Positions 57,491-64,000 of a stretch of DNA of 64,000 nt are shown here, piece by piece. The position numbers and the translations under genes are program-made. The notes beneath the pieces were generated by a model. The model was given only the letters and a program-made list of their open reading frames with translations, ran no database searches and was not told the origin of the DNA. Each line of letters opens with the position of its first letter. The stretch's first letter is position 1. The stretch comes from Acinetobacter calcoaceticus (GTDB lineage Bacteria; Pseudomonadota; Gammaproteobacteria; Pseudomonadales; Moraxellaceae): assembly GCF_016508255.1 (NCBI RefSeq), contig NZ_JADVKT010000001.1, forward strand, positions 620,001 to 684,000. Direction: 5' to 3'.

Positions 57491-57497
57491 TCATTAA

Positions 57498-57526
57498 GGG
57501 CAGCTTTAAACCGCTGCCTTTTTTAT
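57498..57526 (+). terminator. Terminator after the thioesterase gene
   Basis: GGCAGC and GCTGCC arms with an eight-base loop and six Ts on the plus strand. The stop of the convergent gene lies in the loop. Confidence 0.8.
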
Positions 57527-57937
57527 TGAGTAATCTGAATTATTTGGACGGTCACAGGTTTGTGCAACCACATACGGTGCCCAAATATTTTTAAGTTGAA
57601 GTTCTATAACTTCTTGATGTTCAATAGACCAAGCTAGAACTTTATTTCTGCCAAGCAATAACTCCCCTTCTAATTGAAAAATATATAAAGATTTAGAAGG
57701 GCTTAATACTTTTGAACTTTTTAAAACTTTTAGTGAACTATGCACATTCCATTTGGAGCTTAGCCAAAGCTGCAATAAATCACCCAAATACAAAGTTTGT
57801 TTTTTAAATGGATATGCATCAATCCATGCACCCTCTACAGGTGTGTAATAAGATTCTGGTCGACTTAAAATATTGAGATAATTACGTTGATAAAAATTAA
57901 AATTAGAAAAAATAGAAGCAACAGTAAGCGTTTTCAT
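57506..57937 (-). CDS. Unrecognised protein (143 aa)
   Basis: No family recognised. The N-terminus looks amphipathic (SIFSNFNFYQRNYLNIL), then aromatic-rich sequence (YYTPVEGAWIDAYPF) and a basic end (YSIKKAAV). No TM helix or signal peptide. ATG 57937 has GGAG 6 bases upstream. It is convergent with the thioesterase gene, the 3' ends overlapping the terminator. A 7-7-7 inverted repeat lies 45 bases upstream. Confidence 0.6.
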   Translation of the reverse strand: MKTLTVASIFSNFNFYQRNYLNILSRPESYYTPVEGAWIDAYPFKKQTLYLGDLLQLWLSSKWNVHSSLKVLKSSKVLSPSKSLYIFQLEGELLLGRNKVLAWSIEHQEVIELQLKNIWAPYVVAQTCDRPNNSDYSIKKAAV

Positions 57938-57981
57938 ACTTATCTCCGATTTAGCCATTTTAGTGCTGGCAAGTTGGTTTT

Positions 57982-58002
57982 AAATCCACACTGTCTGGAT
58001 TT
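57982..58002. promoter_or_regulatory. Inverted repeat upstream of the 143-aa gene
   Basis: AAATCCA (57982-57988), seven bases, TGGATTT (57996-58002). Operator-like; no T-run. Confidence 0.3.
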
Positions 58003-58133
58003 CTCCAAACGTTTGTTCTTTATTGAATCTAACAATTGAATTTTTAAAGCGCAAGAAATTTTTCGCCCCAACCCTCAACTGATCAAATAAAAAGCATACA
58101 GCACAAAAATGTAGTCAACATGACAATTTAGAC

Positions 58134-58161
58134 TTGACCCTTCTCAAAATCTCCTTATAAT
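58134..58161 (+). promoter_or_regulatory. Promoter of tRNA-Asn
   Basis: TTGACC (58134-58139), 16-base spacer and consensus TATAAT (58156-58161), 11 bases before the tRNA 5' end. Confidence 0.85.
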
Positions 58162-58172
58162 CGCATGCAGAT

Positions 58173-58248
58173 TCTCCCATAGCTCAGTCGGTAGAGCGAC
58201 GGACTGTTAATCCGCAGGTCCCTGGTTCGAGCCCAGGTGGGAGAGCCA
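58173..58248 (+). tRNA. tRNA-Asn (GTT)
   Basis: 76-base cloverleaf. Acceptor stem TCTCCCA paired with TGGGAGA, D-loop AGCTCAGTCGGTAGAGC, anticodon loop CTGTTAA with GTT, T-loop GGTTCGAGC, and CCA encoded at 58246-58248. It reads AAC and AAU. A strong promoter precedes and a terminator follows. No integrase is adjacent, so it is not an obvious island attachment site here. Confidence 0.97.
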
Positions 58249-58255
58249 AATACGA

Positions 58256-58288
58256 AAAAGCCCGCAGCATTAAAGCGGGCTTTTTTTT
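58256..58288 (+). terminator. Terminator after tRNA-Asn
   Basis: AAGCCCGC and GCGGGCTT arms, nine-base loop, eight Ts. Confidence 0.9.
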
Positions 58289-58440
58289 GCCATAAAATTA
58301 TCAATACCTATAAAAAAATCCCCTATCAACATATAGAGGATTTAATTTTCATTATTAGATTAATCGTTTGCTTTAATGACCCAATTCCAAACTAAATGGC
58401 GTATCACCTTTTATTCCCTCTTAGATCATTTCAAAACTAC

Positions 58441-59199
58441 CTATTCCACTTCAACAACTTTTAAAGGATTAAAAGACTGGGTGGTCGGCATCATTTCAAT
58501 ACGATTAATATTAATATGTGGCGGCTGTGATGCAACCCACGCTACCGTATTTGCAATATCCTCGGGTAAAATTGGGTTCTTTTTATCATAAAGACTATTT
58601 ACCTTTTCTTGATCGCCCTTGAAACGTACCAAAGAAAACTCTGTACCACCACAAAGCCCTGGCTCAATGTTAGTTACTCGAATGCCCGTACCTGATAGAT
58701 CAGCTCGAAGGTTTAAACTAAATTGCTCCACGAATGCTTTGGTTGCACCGTAAACGTTACCACCCGGATATGGGTATGTACCTGCAATTGACCCCATATT
58801 GATGATTAAACCGGATTTTTTCTTCACCATATTCGGTAAAATTAACCGAGTAACTGTAATCAAGCCTTTAATATTGGTATCAACCATGGTGTACCAATCA
58901 TCTAAATCTGATTTATCAGCTGACTCCAACCCTAATGCCAATCCAGCATTATTTACCAATAAATCAATTTGGCTGATTTGAAATTCGGCTGGTAAACCAA
59001 CCAATGCCTTATTTATATTTTCTGCCACATCTGTCATGTCAAATACTAAGGGATAGAATTTTTCACCAAGCTCTTGTTTTAGTTCTTCTAGTTTTTCTGC
59101 CCGTCTTCCGCAACCAATAACTTTATAGCCTAACTCAATCAGTTTTTTTGAAATGCTATAACCAAAACCTGCCGATGCACCTGTAACTAATGCTAACAT
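58441..59199 (-). CDS. SDR family oxidoreductase (YdfG-like)
   Basis: 252 residues, classical short-chain dehydrogenase: TGASAGFG near the N-terminus, NNAG, the catalytic serine in MGSIAG, and YGATK with the active-site tyrosine and lysine. The GCGRRAEKL segment favours NADP. E. coli YdfG, a 3-hydroxy acid dehydrogenase (also malonic semialdehyde reductase), is the best-known relative. Start at ATG 59199 (AGGA 7 bases upstream). Substrate not determinable. Confidence 0.88.
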   Translation of the reverse strand: MLALVTGASAGFGYSISKKLIELGYKVIGCGRRAEKLEELKQELGEKFYPLVFDMTDVAENINKALVGLPAEFQISQIDLLVNNAGLALGLESADKSDLDDWYTMVDTNIKGLITVTRLILPNMVKKKSGLIINMGSIAGTYPYPGGNVYGATKAFVEQFSLNLRADLSGTGIRVTNIEPGLCGGTEFSLVRFKGDQEKVNSLYDKKNPILPEDIANTVAWVASQPPHININRIEMMPTTQSFNPLKVVEVE

Positions 59200-59423
59200 T
59201 CTTATATCCTTAGAAATGATCAACTATTTCAGTTGAACTCATGATGAACATATCAGCCTTTATATTTACACAATATTTATTATTAGCCTAAAAAAATAAA
59301 AGTTTTTTTAAAAATTTTAAGAGAAATTAAAATCTATAAAAAATATATTTATTAAATGATTATATGCATTAAAAAACTAAAAGCAGAACATGCCCACCAC
59401 CGAAAAAATAAAGCTCACCTAAT

Positions 59424-59456
59424 AAAAAAGTTTACCGTGAAAGGTAAACTTTTTTA
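59424..59456 (-). terminator. Terminator of the rnc-era-recO-pdxJ-miaE operon
   Basis: AAAGTTTACC and GGTAAACTTT arms with a six-base loop, T-run on the minus strand, directly past the miaE stop. Confidence 0.88.
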
Positions 59457-59473
59457 AATTGAAGCATTCAAGA

Positions 59474-60118
59474 TTATGCAGGCACGCCACTGTGAAAGCG
59501 GAAAGTATCATCAGGTGTTAAAATCAGATTCTTTTCAACCTCGCGAATATGCTCAATGCGCTGCTGAATATCCTCTTTAGGATTTTTCATTTTTGCAGTT
59601 TGTGCAACATCAAGAGCAAGTGACAAATAATCTTCAAAATGACGAGACTCTGACTTAAGCAAATAGCGATAGTAACGTCCCAACTCTTCATCTACACGTG
59701 GAGCAAGTGCATGAAAACGTTCGCATGAGCGAGCCTCAACAAAAGCACCCACCACTAGCACATCAATTAAAGCTTCTGGCTCATAAGTACGAATCTCTTT
59801 ACGTAACCCACCTGCGTAGCGCCCTGCACTTAACCCATCCCATTTCTGACCACGCTTAGCCATTAGCTCAAGCACTTGTTCATAATGAAGCATTTCTTCC
59901 CGTACCAGTTGTGCAAGCTTTACTTGCAAATCAGGGAAAAAGCTATAACGGAACATTAAGTTCATTGCGGTACTAGCTGCTTTTTTTTCACAATTAGCAT
60001 GATCTTGCATCAAAATATCTAAATTATTGATTGCCTCATCTAACCATGCATTTGGCGTTTGACAGCCTAAAAAAGCCAATACAGGTTGCATTAATTCATC
60101 GTAATTGATACTCGACAT
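59474..60118 (-). CDS. miaE: tRNA hydroxylase MiaE
   Basis: Non-haem di-iron enzyme hydroxylating ms2i6A37 to ms2io6A37 in tRNA. 214 residues, four-helix ferritin-like fold with the iron ligands in NCEKKA, REEMLHYEQV, GAFVEARSCERF and SESRHFEDYL. It begins 6 bases after pdxJ on the same strand and ends at a terminator, the last gene of the operon. Confidence 0.92.
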   Translation of the reverse strand: MSSINYDELMQPVLAFLGCQTPNAWLDEAINNLDILMQDHANCEKKAASTAMNLMFRYSFFPDLQVKLAQLVREEMLHYEQVLELMAKRGQKWDGLSAGRYAGGLRKEIRTYEPEALIDVLVVGAFVEARSCERFHALAPRVDEELGRYYRYLLKSESRHFEDYLSLALDVAQTAKMKNPKEDIQQRIEHIREVEKNLILTPDDTFRFHSGVPA

Positions 60119-60124
60119 AACCAG

Positions 60125-60850
60125 TTAACCTGCCACCTGAATGGCTGCTTTCATATCTTTAACAGCTTGAACCAGACCTACGAAAACGCTATCAGCAATA
60201 ATTGAATGTCCAATGTTTAATTCGTGAATTTGTGGAATAGCTGCAATTGGAGCAATATTTTTCAGGTTCAAACCATGACCAGCATTTACAATCAAACCTT
60301 TTGAAGCTGCGTATTCAACACCTTTGATAATACGTGCCAATTCAGCCTCTTGATCTTGCTCTGTTGCCGCATCTGCATATGCACCCGTGTGCAACTCAAT
60401 CGTAGGTGCGCCACATGCAACAGCAGCATCAATTTGAGCTAAATCAGCATCGATAAACAAAGACACATCACAGCCAATAGCAGTTAAAACTTGTGTTGCA
60501 GCTTTTACTTTATCAAAGTTACCGACCACATCTAGGCCGCCTTCTGTTGTTACTTCTTGACGTCTTTCTGGAACAAAACAAACATGCTGTGGCTGAATTT
60601 CCTTCGCAAACGCGACCATTTCATCAGTTACAGCCAACTCTAGATTCATGCGTGTTTTTAGTAATGGTCGCATACGGCGTACATCATCATCTTGAATATG
60701 GCGACGGTCTTCACGCAAATGCAAGGTAATTCCCTCTGCACCAGCTTGTTCACAAATGAGCGCAGCTTCTACAGGGTCTGGGTAAGTAGTACCGCGCGCC
60801 TGTCTTAAAGTAGCAACATGGTCTATGTTTACACCAAGCAATGCAGCCAT
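60125..60850 (-). CDS. pdxJ: Pyridoxine 5'-phosphate synthase
   Basis: Condenses aminoacetone phosphate with deoxyxylulose phosphate in B6 synthesis. 241 residues, TIM barrel: [56 protein letters not shown], and NAGHGLN. It is 13 bases downstream of recO, an order conserved in gamma-proteobacteria. Confidence 0.97.
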   Translation of the reverse strand: MAALLGVNIDHVATLRQARGTTYPDPVEAALICEQAGAEGITLHLREDRRHIQDDDVRRMRPLLKTRMNLELAVTDEMVAFAKEIQPQHVCFVPERRQEVTTEGGLDVVGNFDKVKAATQVLTAIGCDVSLFIDADLAQIDAAVACGAPTIELHTGAYADAATEQDQEAELARIIKGVEYAASKGLIVNAGHGLNLKNIAPIAAIPQIHELNIGHSIIADSVFVGLVQAVKDMKAAIQVAG

Positions 60851-60863
60851 AAATAAATCCTAA

Positions 60864-61577
60864 TTACGATTGAGTTTGAGTATTTTGAATCCACAACTGT
60901 CGACTTTTTAGGGAACGATCTCCTAAAAGCGATGTAATCATTTGACGGTATAGTTTACCTAATAATTGCAGTTGATCGTGAGAAAAATCATGCCCTTGTT
61001 CATAGTCCAACATAGACAAAACTGCTTTTCCAGACACAGAAGAACTGCTCGCCTGAGCAACAGGTGCAAAGCCTTCGGTCACTTGAAATTGATAAAACTG
61101 ATGTTCCTGAATTGACTGTTGCTGAGTATCAATTGAAAAGTCAATTGCGTATCCAAGTTCAGGAAGAAGTGCATGTTCGAACTGTCGTAATATTTGTCTA
61201 AGAAAAAGATCAGGATTTTCGTGAGAAGATAATTGTTGTAATTGCAGTAATGTTAACTGATATTGCTCAAAAGTTTGGGGCATTGCCTCTTCTAACGGAC
61301 AAAGTCTAAGAACAACTTCATTTAAATAAAATCCGGCAAAAAAAGCATCACCAAAAAAGAAAACTGGCTGATTTAAGATTTCAAGCTTAGTAAAGTTCTT
61401 CAGTTCACTTTTACCTGTTGCCTGTAATCGGATAGGTTGATACTGAGGGGGCGGAGTCTGTCTTAAAATACCATCAACTCGCCCATACTCCTGAGTAAAA
61501 AGATGCACAATATGACTTTTTTCACGGTACTTACGGTGATGAATCATATATCCATGGAGGACTTCATTGCGCATCAT
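60864..61577 (-). CDS. recO: DNA repair protein RecO
   Basis: RecFOR mediator, helps load RecA on gapped DNA. 237 residues: N-terminal OB fold (GYMIHHRKYREKSHIVHLFTQEYGRVDGIL), then the helical domain with LLPELGYAIDF. It lies 9 bases after a small lipoprotein gene and 13 before pdxJ, the same operon. Confidence 0.94.
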   Translation of the reverse strand: MMRNEVLHGYMIHHRKYREKSHIVHLFTQEYGRVDGILRQTPPPQYQPIRLQATGKSELKNFTKLEILNQPVFFFGDAFFAGFYLNEVVLRLCPLEEAMPQTFEQYQLTLLQLQQLSSHENPDLFLRQILRQFEHALLPELGYAIDFSIDTQQQSIQEHQFYQFQVTEGFAPVAQASSSSVSGKAVLSMLDYEQGHDFSHDQLQLLGKLYRQMITSLLGDRSLKSRQLWIQNTQTQS

Positions 61578-61586
61578 AAAAAGAAA

Positions 61587-61790
61587 CTATTCCTTAGATT
61601 CTTTTTCTTTTTTGTCATCCTCATCATCACCATCAGGGATCACCGCACCTATAACAGCAGCTGTACCTTTGACAACACCTTTTGTAGTTTTATAGGCGAT
61701 ACCTACTGGTACGGTTACAAGCTTATATACACAACCTTGTAACATCAATGTACATCCAATTATAGCGACCAATGATGTAATTGTTTTCAT
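61587..61790 (-). CDS. Small lipoprotein in the era-recO operon
   Basis: 67 residues. Signal peptide and lipobox LQGC (C20), then a Val/Gly-rich segment (VTVPVGIAYKTTKGVVKGTAAVIGAVIP) and a very acidic/Lys end (DGDDEDDKKEKESKE). This sits between era (16 bases away) and recO (9 bases). It may be an Acinetobacter family insertion into the classic order. Function unknown; the glycine-rich region may associate with the membrane. Confidence 0.75.
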   Translation of the reverse strand: MKTITSLVAIIGCTLMLQGCVYKLVTVPVGIAYKTTKGVVKGTAAVIGAVIPDGDDEDDKKEKESKE

Positions 61791-61806
61791 ACCAGTATCC
61801 TATCCT

Positions 61807-62835
61807 TTAGATATCACTATATCCTAAGCTTTTTAAGGCACGCTCATCATCAGACCAGCCACCCTTCACTTTCACCCAAAGTGTGAGCATAATTTTTTGC
61901 TCAAACATCTTTTCCATGTCTTTTCGGGCATCCATACCGATTGTTTTAAGCTTGGCGCCTTTTTCGCCAATCACAATCGCTTTTTGGCCCGCACGATCTA
62001 CAAAAATCGTTGCATCAATATAAGTACAAGCTGGTTTTAAACGACCAGTTTTCTCATTAACAGTTTCTTCTTCCGTTTTGAAAGATTCAATTTGTACTGT
62101 TAAATCATAAGGTAATTCTTCACCTAACTGGCGCATGATTTTTTCACGAATAATTTCGCTAGCCAAAAAGCGTTCAGAACGGTCAGTAATCTGATCAAAT
62201 GAATACAAAGGCGCTTGATAAGGAAGATACTTCTCAATCGTTTCACTCAAGTGTTCCAGATTTGCTCCACGTAATGCAGATACAGGAACAATCTCGGCAA
62301 AATTCATAAGCTTGGCACGCTCTTGAATCAAAGGAAGAATATCTCTTTTATCTTCAAAAGTATCAGCCTTGTTAATCACCAAAATAACTGGCATTTCAGC
62401 ATTCTTGAGTTTTTCAAGTACTAAGTCGTCATTTGGGGTCCACTTATAAGCATCAATAACAAATAAGACCAAATTAACGTCGCGCAATGCAGAATGAGCT
62501 GCACGGTTCATCATTTTATTAATAGCGCGCACTTCTTTTTTATGCATACCTGGGGTATCTACATATACCGCCTGCATTTTTTCGCGCGAATCAATACCAA
62601 TAATTTTATGACGTGTTGTTTGAGGTTTACGCGAGGTAATAGAGAGCTTTTGACCTAATAAATGATTCATGAGGGTAGATTTACCCACATTTGGACGTCC
62701 TACAATCGCCACAAATCCGCTCTTAAAATCCGAAGGAATTGTTACGCCTTTGGAACTAAAAAATTGATCAATCAGATTATTAGGATCTTGGTTATCATTT
62801 GAATCTGGATTGATTTGATCAGAATGCATCGACAT
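61807..62835 (-). CDS. era: GTPase Era
   Basis: Essential 16S rRNA-binding GTPase in 30S maturation. 342 residues: an N-terminal leader of about 35 residues not in E. coli Era (301), G domain with GRPNVGKST (46-54), DTPGMHK, NKAD, and a C-terminal KH domain with GEKGAKLKTIG. It is 5 bases downstream of rnc. Confidence 0.97.
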   Translation of the reverse strand: MSMHSDQINPDSNDNQDPNNLIDQFFSSKGVTIPSDFKSGFVAIVGRPNVGKSTLMNHLLGQKLSITSRKPQTTRHKIIGIDSREKMQAVYVDTPGMHKKEVRAINKMMNRAAHSALRDVNLVLFVIDAYKWTPNDDLVLEKLKNAEMPVILVINKADTFEDKRDILPLIQERAKLMNFAEIVPVSALRGANLEHLSETIEKYLPYQAPLYSFDQITDRSERFLASEIIREKIMRQLGEELPYDLTVQIESFKTEEETVNEKTGRLKPACTYIDATIFVDRAGQKAIVIGEKGAKLKTIGMDARKDMEKMFEQKIMLTLWVKVKGGWSDDERALKSLGYSDI

Positions 62836-62840
62836 GCAGG

Positions 62841-63533
62841 TTATTGCTCCAATAACTTTAAAATTTCCGCCGCTGCTGCCTGCTCGGCAAAACGACGACT
62901 TGAACCCTCACCATAAATCTTTGATAAGCCATCTATCAAACATTCAACTTTAAAGTGTTGGTGAGGTGCATCACCCTGAATATCTACAACCTCGTAAACA
63001 GGGAGAGGTTTTTTACGTGCTTGTAGATACTCTTGTAAACGTGATTTCGGATCTTTAAGTTGATCCGTAGGTTCAATATGGTCTAAATAGGGTACATACC
63101 ATTTTAGCACAATATCTGTAAGTAAGTTGAGATCACCACTATCAATATAAATTGCACCAATAATCGCTTCTACCGTGTCAGCCAATATTGACTCGCGATG
63201 ATGACCACCAGATTTCAACTCACCCGTACTTAATATTAAACACCGACTAAGTTGCAAATCTGTTGCAATCTTACCTAAAGCTTCCTGACGAACTAAAGTC
63301 GCTCGCATACGCGTTAGACGACCTTCATTTTCATTTGGATAGGCATGATATAGATAATTGGCAACAATCATGCCTAATAATGAATCGCCTAAAAACTCCA
63401 AGCGCTCGTAATTGTATTTATGACTCACCGAACGATGAGTCAAAGCTAACTGCAACAATTCAAGCTGCTTGAATTGATATCCTATTCGACTCAATAAGCG
63501 AGGATCACTTAGTTTGAACTGATGTTTTATCAA
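62841..63533 (-). CDS. rnc: Ribonuclease III
   Basis: Double-strand-specific RNase for rRNA and mRNA processing. RNase III signature ERLEFLGDSLLG, with the catalytic glutamate in ADTVEAIIGAIY, then a dsRBD (DPKSRLQEYLQARKKPLPVYEV... and FAEQAAAAEIL). I start at TTG 63533, giving 230 residues (MIKHQF), the length I recall for the A. baumannii protein; a TTG at 63545 would add four. Either overlaps the 3' end of the DUF4845 gene. Confidence 0.95.
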   Translation of the reverse strand: MIKHQFKLSDPRLLSRIGYQFKQLELLQLALTHRSVSHKYNYERLEFLGDSLLGMIVANYLYHAYPNENEGRLTRMRATLVRQEALGKIATDLQLSRCLILSTGELKSGGHHRESILADTVEAIIGAIYIDSGDLNLLTDIVLKWYVPYLDHIEPTDQLKDPKSRLQEYLQARKKPLPVYEVVDIQGDAPHQHFKVECLIDGLSKIYGEGSSRRFAEQAAAAEILKLLEQ

Positions 63534-63879
63534 AACTCTTCTCAAATGTTAAAACTAAATCAATATTTAATAAGAAAGGTTTTCTTACCTCATATTTCTT
63601 TTGGACTTTTAGACCAGACTCATTAAACACTTGTGCGATCTCCTTAAAATGAAGATCACGAATATTGTTCATTTCCAGTCGCTGATCCATTTGTGTCACA
63701 AACTTCTGTGGTGTGATCTCAGAAGAGCTTTCTTTTAAAAGCTCTTCTATTTGATTATTAATCAATCGATCATCCCAATATGCTGGCCAAACTGCAAGTA
63801 CAGCTTTTACTGCAACCGCAAATATAACCACCCCAAATAAAATTGCTAAATACGAAGTACCTTGTTGTGCCTTACGCAT
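63505..63879 (-). CDS. DUF4845 family membrane protein
   Basis: 124 residues. A single TM helix near the N-terminus (about 9-30, SYLAILFGVVIFAVAVKAVLAVW), then a small soluble domain with NIRDLHFKEIAQVFNESGLKVQKKYEVR. Typically between lepB and rnc in gamma-proteobacteria; the role is unknown. It overlaps rnc, so the two are probably translationally coupled. Confidence 0.9.
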   Translation of the reverse strand: MRKAQQGTSYLAILFGVVIFAVAVKAVLAVWPAYWDDRLINNQIEELLKESSSEITPQKFVTQMDQRLEMNNIRDLHFKEIAQVFNESGLKVQKKYEVRKPFLLNIDLVLTFEKSFDKTSVQTK

Positions 63880-63903
63880 TTCTTTTTTTCCTAATGGTTG
63901 TTT

Positions 63904-64000
63904 TTAATCTATTTTTCCATTTCGGCCAAAGGTAGGAAGATGTAAGCCCGGTTCTTTATGCATCCATACATAGAATGCTCGCCCTGTTAAGTTTTCTTCA
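63904..64000 (-). CDS. lepB: Signal peptidase I, C-terminal fragment
   Basis: Only the last 31 codons are visible, ending at TAA 63904. ENLTGRAFYVWMHKEPG is the usual LepB C-terminal segment (box E region). The rest of the gene lies beyond the window. Called from this short sequence and from the conserved lepB-DUF4845-rnc order, so identity is likely but not proven. Confidence 0.8.
   Translation of the reverse strand, partial: EENLTGRAFYVWMHKEPGLHLPTFGRNGKID

Noticed and set aside
58173..58290. tRNA-Asn as an attachment site for an integrated island
   Set aside because: No integrase, no direct repeat of the tRNA 3' end, and flanking genes look ordinary.

Overview
The window is a stretch of chromosome from a gamma-proteobacterium of the Moraxellaceae, almost certainly an Acinetobacter of the calcoaceticus-baumannii complex. 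I base this on the AT-rich sequence, the protein sequences (RNase III with a TTG start, SlyD-like FKBP, TcyP, DacC-type PBP, two isocitrate dehydrogenase types side by side) and gene orders such as lepB-DUF4845-rnc-era-recO-pdxJ. I cannot name the species from sequence alone. There is one tRNA gene. I see no insertion sequence, integrase, CRISPR array or rRNA gene.

Layout. 1-6.5 kb: 5' part of rapA, rluA, a degenerate EntB-like protein, then thiE-hemL and a DUF962 gene, all on the minus strand. 6.6-13 kb: CYTH/CHAD triphosphatase, unknown genes, a DUF3144 gene, an M16 protease and a PhzF-like protein. 13-23.8 kb: TcyP cystine carrier, a LysR regulator divergent from an MFS transporter followed by a coupled 41-residue ORF, icd (dimeric), an RluE-like pseudouridine synthase, monomeric icd2 and an M61 peptidase. 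23.9-28.8 kb: dacC, ndh, slyD-like FKBP and photolyase. 29-37 kb: an exopolysaccharide-type gene cluster (see below). 37-44.5 kb: VIT-family protein, nitronate monooxygenase-like protein, dusB, DUF1615 lipoprotein, HAD phosphatase and obgE-proB. 44.6-52.6 kb: two paralogous membrane-anchored repeat proteins, a long-form GAPDH, RarD, lipocalin, uvrB and a macrodomain-like protein. 52.8-59.2 kb: tandem-PAS diguanylate cyclase, a 59-residue protein, an aminotransferase, a DMT exporter, a thioesterase, an unknown protein, tRNA-Asn and an SDR. 59.4-64 kb: the lepB-DUF4845-rnc-era-lipoprotein-recO-pdxJ-miaE cluster on the minus strand.

The most interesting region is 29024-36990. Two operons face each other and overlap by 16 bp at their 3' ends. 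The left one encodes a four-TM protein with a degenerate GGDEF-like domain, an unrecognised protein with two C-terminal TM helices, a processive family-2 glycosyltransferase, a BcsB-like periplasmic subunit and a DUF4434-like TIM-barrel protein. The right one encodes a TPR plus outer-membrane beta-barrel protein and, 2 bp downstream, a WecB UDP-GlcNAc 2-epimerase. The set has the parts list of a synthase-dependent polysaccharide secretion machine. It resembles E. coli NfrA/NfrB with WecB (the phage N4 receptor glycan system), with an added BcsB-like subunit and a possible cyclic-di-GMP-linked regulator. The polymer, perhaps rich in ManNAc, is an inference.

Other points for a second look are the EntB-like pseudoenzyme whose carrier-protein serine is missing, the macrodomain-like protein, the paired repeat proteins, and several perfect inverted repeats next to promoters (upstream of thiE, slyD, the PaaI-type thioesterase and the DUF3144 gene).
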